17,468 nucleotides of DNA, from assembly GCA_029266015.1 (NCBI GenBank), contig JAJUFK010000016.1:1-17468 (forward strand), written 5' to 3'. This document shows positions 6,848-14,800 of this stretch, piece by piece. Position numbers and translations under genes: made by a program. Within the stretch, counting starts at the first letter, position 1. Every line of letters begins with the position of its first letter. The notes under the pieces are model-generated. The model was not told the origin of the DNA and ran no database searches. It saw only the letters and a program-made list of their open reading frames with translations. Source of the stretch: Bacteroidota bacterium (GTDB lineage: Bacteria; Bacteroidota; Bacteroidia; Bacteroidales; UBA1715).

Positions 6848-9454
6848 TTACAATGAAATTCCAACTACCAACACATCATCTAATTGTGAAGTTGCACCTT
6901 TCCAATCATCAAATGTTTTGCTAATATGAATGTATTGTTCACACAAATCATACGATTGAATATCTGCTATTAATTTTTGAAATCTATTGGTTGAAAAACG
7001 TTCGTCACATTCTCCTCCAAATTGATCAATATATCCATCGGTAAATAAATAAATAGTTGTACCGGGTATTATTTTCATATCAATTTGTTCAAATGTTACA
7101 TTATTATCTTTTTTTATTGAATGCATACCACCAATAGAAAAAATACTACTTGAAATAATTTCTATTGAATTATTGTAGGCTACAATAATTTTATGTCCGG
7201 CTCCTGCAAAAACTAATTGTTTGGTTTTGGTGTTGTATCGAATTAAACTAATTTCCATACCATCTTCTTGTTTGGTATGTTCATCATATTGTTTCAAAGT
7301 TTTTATGATTTCTTTATCTAGTTTTTGCAATATTTCGCTTGGTTCTGTAAAATGCTGTTCATTCACAATTTGATTGAGTAATGTATTTCCTACCATTGAC
7401 ATAAACGCTCCCGGAATACCATGACCGGTACAATCTACTACAGCAAAGAACGCATATTCGCGTTGTGTTGTAAACCAATAAAAATCACCACTTACAATTT
7501 CTTTTGGTAGATAATATATAAAATTACGCGCAAACGCTTTTTCAATAATAGACTCTTGTGGTAATATAGCTTTTTGTATTCGTTTCGCATAACTCAAGCT
7601 ATCGGTAATTTTTTCGTTGCGCTCCTTAAGAATTGCATGCAGTTGTTCTAAATTAGAATATGCTTGTTCCAATTCATTACTCTTTTCTGATAATAAATTA
7701 TACGCCTTTTCTTTTTGAGTAAACTGACGATACAACAAAAACGAAAACAATAAAATTATAATAAGAATAATAATTGCAATTATTAAGTATAATGTAAATT
7801 GTGTTCGTTTAGCTTGTTCTTCACGAAGTTTCAAATCCTGATTTTCGTTAATTTGTTCAAGTAATTTAATATTCGTTTCAAATTCAATTTCAGCTATGCG
7901 TTGAACATTTTTATTATGAGCTATAGTATCTTTAGTAGCTGTATATATTTCATAATAGTCTAAGGCTTGAGCAAATTGTTTATTTGATTTATAAATAGTA
8001 TATAGAGCAAAAGCAACTTCTTGTTTTAAATCATATTCTTTTGATTGCTGAGCTAAATGCAATGCTGTTTTATAATTACTTATGGCATTCGCTTGATTTC
8101 CAATTTTTTCGTACAATTTTGCAATATTATTTGAAACCTGCGCCATACCAACATTATTTCGTAACGAATCATACAAATGAAATGAACGAGAATAAAATTG
8201 CAACGATAGTGGCACATCATTTTTTTCTTTATATAAATTACCTAAATAATTATATATACGGGCAACACCTATCATGTTTTGAACTTGCAAAAAATAAGAA
8301 TATGCCAACGTATAATATTCTTGAGCTTTTGCATACAAACAAGTGTCTTTATATGCTATACCTAAACGTTCGTATGAACTTGCAATATGCTGTTTGTTGC
8401 CCATTTTAGAATACATTTCAAGAGCCAATTCATAATTATAAATTGCCAATTTGTACAATTTTTTATTTTTGTACAAACCACCTAATGCGGTCAAAATATG
8501 AGCTTCTGCCTCTTTTGCACCGGTTTCTCTACGCAGAGTTAATGCTTTATCGTAATATTTTAAAGCCTCGCGGTAATTACCTATATCTCTATGAACAGTA
8601 GCAATATTAAATAGCGTAGCTGCAATATCATTTTTATTCCCAAGTTCTGTCCTTATTTCTAAGGCTTTCATATAATATTCTTGTGCTTTATCATATATTT
8701 TTAATTGAAAATAAAAATTACCAATATAATGAAGCGTATTTGCTATAGTTGCTTTATTTCCAATCTCTTTTTGAATTGCCAAAGCTTCATTAAAACAAGC
8801 TAATGCTTTATCATACTGTAACATATTTTTATATGCATCACCTACATTATTAAGAGATGCAGCTACCAAAGATTTATCTTGTTTTTCTTTTCTAATTGCA
8901 AGAGCCTGATTATAATAATCAAGTGCATCATCAAATTTTTTCATTTGAAAGTATACATTACCAATATTGGTATATGAAACAGCAACGCCCATTCTATCGC
9001 CAAGCGTTTCTTTAAGTTTAAGCGATTGATTATGAAAAATTAATGCTGAATCATAAGAACTTTTATCTTTATACAACACGCCAATATTGTCAAGAATAAG
9101 CGCTGTTTTTTCATTTGACATACTGGTTCTCAGCGATTTATTGTAATAATACAATGAGGAATCAAAGCTTGTAATTTTATAATGAATAGTACCTAATTCA
9201 AAATATGCTTGTGACAAATAATTTTGATTATTGCTTTTACTTGCCAATTCTAATGCTTTATATGCATATACAAATGCTTGTTTTTCAGAAACATTTAAAT
9301 ACTCCTGACTCAACTTTGAGAGTATTTCGATTTGTTGAAACCCTTTTGTTTTCTGCAAAACTAGCTGAAGGCTATCGATTTTTTTTTCAGATTGAGCAAT
9401 AGAAAAATTACAAAAAACTAATATACTATATACAAAGACTACTATTTTACCCAC
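6848..9454 (-). CDS. TPR-repeat / transmembrane / SpoIIE (PP2C-type) phosphatase
   Basis: This is a predicted membrane-spanning Ser/Thr phosphatase with a periplasmic sensor half. From the GTG at 9454 it has 868 residues. Residues 1-20 form a signal peptide (MGKIVVFVYSILVFCNFSIA). Residues 80-510 carry about eleven TPR units with a strict 40-residue period (for example NIGNVYFQMKKFDDALDYY). A membrane helix lies at about 553-579 and a coiled coil with SYAKRIQKAILP joins it to the SpoIIE domain (about 640-868). The metal-binding acids are present: D657 in GDFYWF, D674 in VDCTGHGIPGAFMSM, LFTDGYIDQFGG, and DD in the last ten residues. There is no in-frame ATG near the start; TTG at 9487 and 9478 are the alternatives (879 and 876 residues). 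Proteins of this design are common in Bacteroidota and are thought to dephosphorylate anti-anti-sigma-like partners, but none is encoded here. Confidence 0.93.
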   Translation of the reverse strand: MGKIVVFVYSILVFCNFSIAQSEKKIDSLQLVLQKTKGFQQIEILSKLSQEYLNVSEKQAFVYAYKALELASKSNNQNYLSQAYFELGTIHYKITSFDSSLYYYNKSLRTSMSNEKTALILDNIGVLYKDKSSYDSALIFHNQSLKLKETLGDRMGVAVSYTNIGNVYFQMKKFDDALDYYNQALAIRKEKQDKSLVAASLNNVGDAYKNMLQYDKALACFNEALAIQKEIGNKATIANTLHYIGNFYFQLKIYDKAQEYYMKALEIRTELGNKNDIAATLFNIATVHRDIGNYREALKYYDKALTLRRETGAKEAEAHILTALGGLYKNKKLYKLAIYNYELALEMYSKMGNKQHIASSYERLGIAYKDTCLYAKAQEYYTLAYSYFLQVQNMIGVARIYNYLGNLYKEKNDVPLSLQFYSRSFHLYDSLRNNVGMAQVSNNIAKLYEKIGNQANAISNYKTALHLAQQSKEYDLKQEVAFALYTIYKSNKQFAQALDYYEIYTATKDTIAHNKNVQRIAEIEFETNIKLLEQINENQDLKLREEQAKRTQFTLYLIIAIIILIIILLFSFLLYRQFTQKEKAYNLLSEKSNELEQAYSNLEQLHAILKERNEKITDSLSYAKRIQKAILPQESIIEKAFARNFIYYLPKEIVSGDFYWFTTQREYAFFAVVDCTGHGIPGAFMSMVGNTLLNQIVNEQHFTEPSEILQKLDKEIIKTLKQYDEHTKQEDGMEISLIRYNTKTKQLVFAGAGHKIIVAYNNSIEIISSSIFSIGGMHSIKKDNNVTFEQIDMKIIPGTTIYLFTDGYIDQFGGECDERFSTNRFQKLIADIQSYDLCEQYIHISKTFDDWKGATSQLDDVLVVGISL

Positions 9455-9552
9455 TATTGGTCTATCATTCGGTTTCAAAACGCTCAAAAAATATAAGTTT
9501 TTTTTCTCTTATGAATTCTATGCCGTGTAAAACTATTATATTTACACACTTT

Positions 9553-9580
9553 TTGTTTTTCAAATATACATATAATTTTA
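9553..9580 (+). promoter_or_regulatory. weak candidate promoter for rfaE1
   Basis: TTG at 9553-9555 is followed after 17 bases by TAATTTTA (9573-9580), which lacks the final G of TAnnTTTG. It overlaps the opposite-strand element at 9561-9568. A stronger-looking TATTTTTTG lies right before the ATG, too close to give a transcript with a leader. Confidence 0.25.
9561..9568 (-). promoter_or_regulatory. candidate -7 element for the TPR/SpoIIE gene
   Basis: The minus strand reads TATATTTG here, a full match to TAnnTTTG. It would give a leader of about 100 bases before the GTG at 9454. The nearest upstream TTG (9586-9584) is only 15 bases away, shorter than usual, so the -33 part is doubtful. Confidence 0.4.
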
Positions 9581-9603
9581 AAACAATTTTACTATTTTTT
9601 GCA

Positions 9604-10575
9604 ATGAATTATAAACAACAATTTACCACAATACAATCAAAACCTGTACTTGTAATAGGAGATGTAATGGTAGATACATATATTTGGGGAAATGTAGATC
9701 GCATTTCACCAGAAGCTCCTGTACCGGTAGTAAGTGTAACTCATACAGAACACCGACTTGGTGGTGCTGCAAATGTGGTAAAAAATCTTTCTGCTTTAGG
9801 ACTACAACCAATTATTTGCACAGTAATTGGCAATGACGAAGCAGGCAATACTATGCGAAATTTATTACTTGAATCGGGAGTAAGTGATGAACATTGTATT
9901 ATTCATAATCAACGAAAAACTACCGTAAAAACTCGAATTTTATCCGGAAACCATCAAATATTGCGAGTTGACAATGAACAAACAAACAGTATTTCGCCGG
10001 AATTAACTGCAGAAATATGTAAAAAAATACAAAAATTATTGACAAGCAAAAAAATTGCTGCTATTGTGTTTCAAGACTATGACAAAGGAGTAATAACCAA
10101 AGAATTAATTGACTTTGTAACAAAATTTGCACATAAATATAATATTCCGATTTTTGTTGACCCCAAAAAACGAAACTTTTTATATTATAATTCTACAACC
10201 TTGTTTAAACCTAATTTCAAAGAATTTACAGAAGGAATTGGCAAACAATGTAAAAAACAAGATATAGAACATGTATATATTCTTGCCAAAGAATTTATGC
10301 TTAAACATTCTATTGAAATGATTATGATAACCCTTTCTGAACATGGAATTTTCATAGCAAATCAACACAATTACACTCATATACCAAGCCAGGTAAGGCA
10401 TGTAGCCGATGTTTCGGGAGCCGGCGATACCGTAATTAGTACAGCAATAGCTTGCTTTTTGGCACAATTACCAATAGAAGAAATTGCTCGTGTATCAAAT
10501 ATTGCTGCAGGTTTAGCTTGCGAACAACCCGGCGTAGTAACCATTACACTTGAACAATTATTAACTCATATATAA
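9604..10575 (+). CDS. rfaE1: D-beta-D-heptose 7-phosphate kinase (RfaE domain I)
   Basis: This enzyme phosphorylates heptose 7-phosphate at C1 in the ADP-heptose pathway that supplies LPS inner core. It is a PfkB-family sugar kinase of 323 residues. The N-terminal part has VLVIGDVMVDTYIWGNVDRI, then SPEAPVPVV, the block typical of HldE/RfaE kinase domains, and LGGAANVVKNLSALG. The second PfkB signature DVSGAGDT (269-276) carries the catalytic base D275. The protein stops after the kinase domain, so it is the single-function form; the cytidylyltransferase half of bifunctional HldE is absent and must be encoded elsewhere. I chose the ATG at 9604; an upstream TTG at 9457 would add 49 residues with no match to the family. 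It is 3 bases ahead of the response-regulator gene and surely co-transcribed with it. Confidence 0.93.
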   Translation: MNYKQQFTTIQSKPVLVIGDVMVDTYIWGNVDRISPEAPVPVVSVTHTEHRLGGAANVVKNLSALGLQPIICTVIGNDEAGNTMRNLLLESGVSDEHCIIHNQRKTTVKTRILSGNHQILRVDNEQTNSISPELTAEICKKIQKLLTSKKIAAIVFQDYDKGVITKELIDFVTKFAHKYNIPIFVDPKKRNFLYYNSTTLFKPNFKEFTEGIGKQCKKQDIEHVYILAKEFMLKHSIEMIMITLSEHGIFIANQHNYTHIPSQVRHVADVSGAGDTVISTAIACFLAQLPIEEIARVSNIAAGLACEQPGVVTITLEQLLTHI

Positions 10576-10578
10576 ACT

Positions 10579-11739
10579 ATGGCATCTATTTTAATTGTTG
10601 ACGACGAACGTGCAATCAGAAATTCGTTAAAAGATATTTTAGAATTTGAAAAACATAAAGTAGAAACTGCTGAACATGGAATAGAAGGTCTTGAAAAATT
10701 AAAAACACAAAAATTTGATTTAGTGTTTTCTGATATAAAAATGCCTCACATGGATGGTATCGAATTCTTAAAAGCTGCAATAGAAGAACGTGGCGATATT
10801 CCCATAATAATGATTTCGGGGCATGCTACTATTGATATTGCCGTAGATGCCATAAAACATGGAGCTTATGATTTTATATCAAAACCATTAGACTTAAACA
10901 GAATTTTAATTACCGTAAAAAATGCACTTGACAAAACTTCATTAGTACAAGAAACAACTGTACTGAAACGAAAAGTATTGTCAAAATATGAAATGATAGG
11001 TAATTCAGAAGCACTTACACATATAAAAGAAATAATTGCAAAAATAGCCCCCACAGATGCTCGTGTACTAATAACCGGCCCTAATGGTGCCGGAAAAGAA
11101 TTAGTTGCTCGTGCCATTCACGATCAAAGTAATAGAAAAAATGCTCCATTTGTTGAAGTAAATTGTGCAGCAATACCGTCTGAACTTATTGAAAGTGAAC
11201 TTTTTGGGCACGAAAAAGGTGCCTTTACTTCGGCAATTAAAACTCGTATTGGGAAATTTGAACAAGCAGAAGGTGGCACAATCTTTCTCGACGAAATAGG
11301 AGACATGAGTCTTTCGGCTCAAGCAAAAGTTTTACGAGCATTGCAAGAGAAAAAAATTACTCGTGTAGGAAGCGACAAAGACATACAAGTTGATGTGCGC
11401 GTATTGGCCGCTACTAATAAAGACTTAAAACAAGAGATTGCCAACAAAAACTTTCGTGAAGATTTGTACCACCGTTTAAGCGTAATTCTTATAAAAGTTC
11501 CTTCTCTTGCCGAAAGACTTGATGATATACCTCAACTTGCTGAACATTTCATAAATGATATTTGTAAAGATATGGGAGTTCCTAAAAAAACTATATCATT
11601 GCAAGCAATTCAAAAATTACAAACATACCCGTGGACAGGAAATATTCGTGAATTTAGAAATGTTATAGAACGATTGGTAATTTTGGCAGGTTCACATATA
11701 GAGTTAACTGATGTAGAACAATACACCCAACCTTTATAA
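10579..11739 (+). CDS. NtrC-type sigma-54 response regulator lacking a DNA-binding domain
   Basis: This is a 386-residue cytoplasmic response regulator with an AAA+ sigma-54 activation domain. The receiver (1-118) has D8/D9, phospho-acceptor D52 in FSDIKMP, S80 and K102. The AAA+ domain (about 138-365) has Walker A GPNGAGKE (167-174), the sigma-54 contact loop as GAFTSA (214-219) instead of GAFTGA, Walker B GGTIFLDE with D238/E239, and the sensor-type block FREDLYHRLSVILIKVPSL. It ends with NIREFRNVIERLVIL and about twenty more residues, so the Fis-type HTH of classical NtrC proteins is absent. Close relatives with GxFTSA and no HTH are, as I recall, widespread in Bacteroidota, so these are lineage traits rather than damage. 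It may act on RNA polymerase without site-specific binding, or through a partner. Its kinase is not identifiable; the sensor kinase at 1-1700 is not adjacent. Confidence 0.93.
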   Translation: MASILIVDDERAIRNSLKDILEFEKHKVETAEHGIEGLEKLKTQKFDLVFSDIKMPHMDGIEFLKAAIEERGDIPIIMISGHATIDIAVDAIKHGAYDFISKPLDLNRILITVKNALDKTSLVQETTVLKRKVLSKYEMIGNSEALTHIKEIIAKIAPTDARVLITGPNGAGKELVARAIHDQSNRKNAPFVEVNCAAIPSELIESELFGHEKGAFTSAIKTRIGKFEQAEGGTIFLDEIGDMSLSAQAKVLRALQEKKITRVGSDKDIQVDVRVLAATNKDLKQEIANKNFREDLYHRLSVILIKVPSLAERLDDIPQLAEHFINDICKDMGVPKKTISLQAIQKLQTYPWTGNIREFRNVIERLVILAGSHIELTDVEQYTQPL

Positions 11740-11818
11740 AAAATTTTTGTTTTTACACAAAGTAACATCAGCACCACAATACGCATACATTTTTATACCC
11801 ATTTTTTTATATTATTTA

Positions 11819-11849
11819 TTGATTTTACTAAGTAATATATGTACATTTA
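11819..11849 (+). promoter_or_regulatory. candidate promoter of the SprB-repeat gene
   Basis: TTG (11819-11821), a 20-base spacer and TACATTTA (11842-11849) resemble TTG-N19-TAnnTTTG with the last base changed. Transcription would start some 30 bases before the ATG at 11887. The rest of the 147-base gap is AT-rich, with an A-run/T-run just after the previous stop (11738-11755) that could act as a weak terminator. Confidence 0.4.
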
Positions 11850-11886
11850 CCCCCTCAAATCTTCTAAATAAGAACAACAAAAAACA

Positions 11887-14800
11887 ATGATTATGAAACA
11901 CTTATATACCTCAATATTTACCGTAATTATTCTCATTTTTTTTACATCATTTACGTTTTCACAAAAAATTATAATAGGTGGTACCGATGGAACCATTGCT
12001 AGTTACAATCCGCTTCCTCCCACTCCACCTTATACCTTAGGCACAGTAGGACCATATATTGACGGTGTAAATAAAGCAGGTAAAATTGTAAATATTTGCA
12101 GCGGTACTAGTATTTCTATGAGTGCTACAACTTCTATAACATTAAATACATTTCAATGGTTCAAATCTGTTGCTGTATACAACCGCCTAACCAGAACATA
12201 CCAATGGAGTGCTTGGGCTGCAATTTCCAAAGCAACAGACAAAATTTTTACAGTAAATTATGAAACAGAATTTAATTCCAGCACAATTTATCATATTGTA
12301 TATTTTTGTTCAATTACAAACAAAGGAGGAACAACGTTTACTGCTCCTATAGGATTTTCAAAAGCGTTAGCTCCGGTAGTACAACCTTTACAAGTTGAAG
12401 TATCATATGCTTGTCCCGGACAAAATGCCACCATAATTCCTGATTTTGATGTAACCGGCGACCAAACCCAAGTATTTTGGGAACGCGAACTCAATGCCAA
12501 TCCCGGAGTATGGTCTGAAATAAGTAGTGGTTCGGTAAATCCATTTTATTTTCCTGCCGATACATATAGAGACGGTACATATGATTACCGTTTAGCTATA
12601 GTTCACACGTGTGTAAACTATCGTTCACAATCACTCAACGATTTAGGAGTATATATAGCTCCTGCATTTAATGAATCATTTGCCGCACTTGCTCCTACCA
12701 GTAAAACTAAAACTGTATGTATCAACACTCAAACTGACTTTACTTTTACTATAAATGGCTACAACAATTTTCACTCTTATACACACACATGGGAATATTT
12801 ACCAAACGGTGGTACTACATGGACAAAAATTACTGCAGCAAATGCCGGCACAGTATTTAGAGATTACAACACTACATCTCTTAAAATTATCCCGAATGCC
12901 GAATCATATCATAATATGCAATTCAGATTAACATCGGTAGGAGCTTGTAAAACAATAACTAGTGAAGTATGTACATTATTACTACAAGTTCCGGCCGATA
13001 TTACAAATATTACAACATCGGCAGAAACAGTATGCGATGGTTCTACTATTACCCTTTCTGCAGTTATAAATTCCAACCCACTCGCAGCTCCGGTTCAATA
13101 TCGTTGGAAAGTTGACAATAATATAGTTCCGGGACAAGTTTTTGCAACCACAAACAACCAACTATCTTTTACTATGCCTAATAGTACAAAAACATTTACT
13201 TGTGAAGTTCAAAATGGAGACCGTTGTATAGGCACTATTGATTCTTACTCAAAATCTATTCAAGTTTATTCTCCTCCAACAGTATCTATTATTCCAAGTA
13301 TAAGTGGTTGTGGAGGTAGTACTGCTAATCTTACGGCTTACGGAAACGGAAGTAAATCACCATACTCTTATGAATGGACTTTACCAAGTGGTGCAAAAGT
13401 TACCGGACAATCAATTATAAATCAACCTACTAATAATATATATCATGTAAAAGTAACCGATGCCTGCGACAAAACAGCTACAAATTCGGTAACAGTTAAT
13501 TCTGTTCCATTATTAACTATAGCTGTATCAAAACAAAATGTAAAATGTGCTTCTCAGGCAAATGGAAAACTAACAACACAAATCTCGGGAGGTGTTTCCC
13601 CCTATTCCATTCGTTTATTTAAAAAAGATAATAGCGGCATATTTAATCCATATATAACAATACCATCATACAATCAAGCATTTATATCTATTGACACACT
13701 TCGCGCAGGCGACTACAAAATAGAAATTAAAGACATGTGTGATTCTACAAAAACAGCTAATATTACCATAACCGAACCAAAAGAATTATTAGCCTACATT
13801 ACAAATTACAAACATGTAACGTGCTACAATGGTGGTAATGGAGAAGCAAGTATTGGTATAGAAGGAGGTTCCGAACCATATATCATTAATTGGATTTCCG
13901 GACAAAAAACTCAATATGTTCAAGGTTTGTTTGCAGGAAATTATATTGCAAATATTACCGACAATAATGGTTGTTTTACAAGCACATCGGTAGAAATTTG
14001 TCAACCACAACCTTTTAATGTACAAATAAATACATCAAACGTTACCTGTTACGGCACAGCTACCGGAAGTATTTCTGCTGTTCCGCAAGGAGGTACACTT
14101 CCATATACTATTTCAGTTGAAAATTCTTTAGGTAATACACTGTCAAATACCGAACTACTTTCGCTTACTGCCGGAGAATATATGCTTACCGCACAAGATA
14201 ATTGCGGCACAACAATTAAACAAAAAATTACTATTACACAACCTCCAAGACTCACATACAACCTTACATCAACTGATATTTCATGTAATGGTCTTACTGA
14301 TGGCAAAGCATCTATTGATATAGTACATGCTCAATCACCTTATACTATTACGTGGGAAACAGGAGAAACAACATCTACAATTACAAATCTATCAAAAGGT
14401 TACTATACTGTTACTCTTACAGATGCTTGCTCTTCTATTACTGATAGCATTGATATAGAAGAGCCTCTTGAATTAGAATTAGAACTAACATCAACCAATA
14501 TTACCTGTATAGGAGCTCTCAATGGAAGTGCATTGGCATTGGTAAATGGAGGAACTGTACCATATTCATACATTTGGAGTAATGGCAAAAACACACAAGG
14601 AATTTCGAGTTTACCACAAGGCAAATATACTGTTCAAGTGCAAGACTCTCGCGGTTGTAAAAAAATGCTTACTACTACTATTACTGAACCCGAACCTTTG
14701 CAAGCTCAAATTACCGCAACCAATGCAACATGTTTTGGCAAATCAAATGGTTCAATTCTCGTTCAGGTTAGCGGAGGAACTTTACCATATTCATACAATT

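Noticed and set aside
8041..8409. 122-codon open frame on the plus strand
   Set aside because: It lies wholly antisense to the TPR repeats of the phosphatase gene, whose 40-residue periodicity is unmistakable. The frame is a shadow of that AT-rich periodic coding sequence.
9457..9603. 49-residue N-terminal extension of rfaE1 from a TTG
   Set aside because: The extension has no resemblance to the family, would overlap the start of the divergent phosphatase gene, and the ATG at 9604 matches the usual RfaE1 start.
10180..10467. 95-codon minus-strand frame inside rfaE1
   Set aside because: It is antisense to a complete PfkB kinase and shows no domain or start signal of its own.
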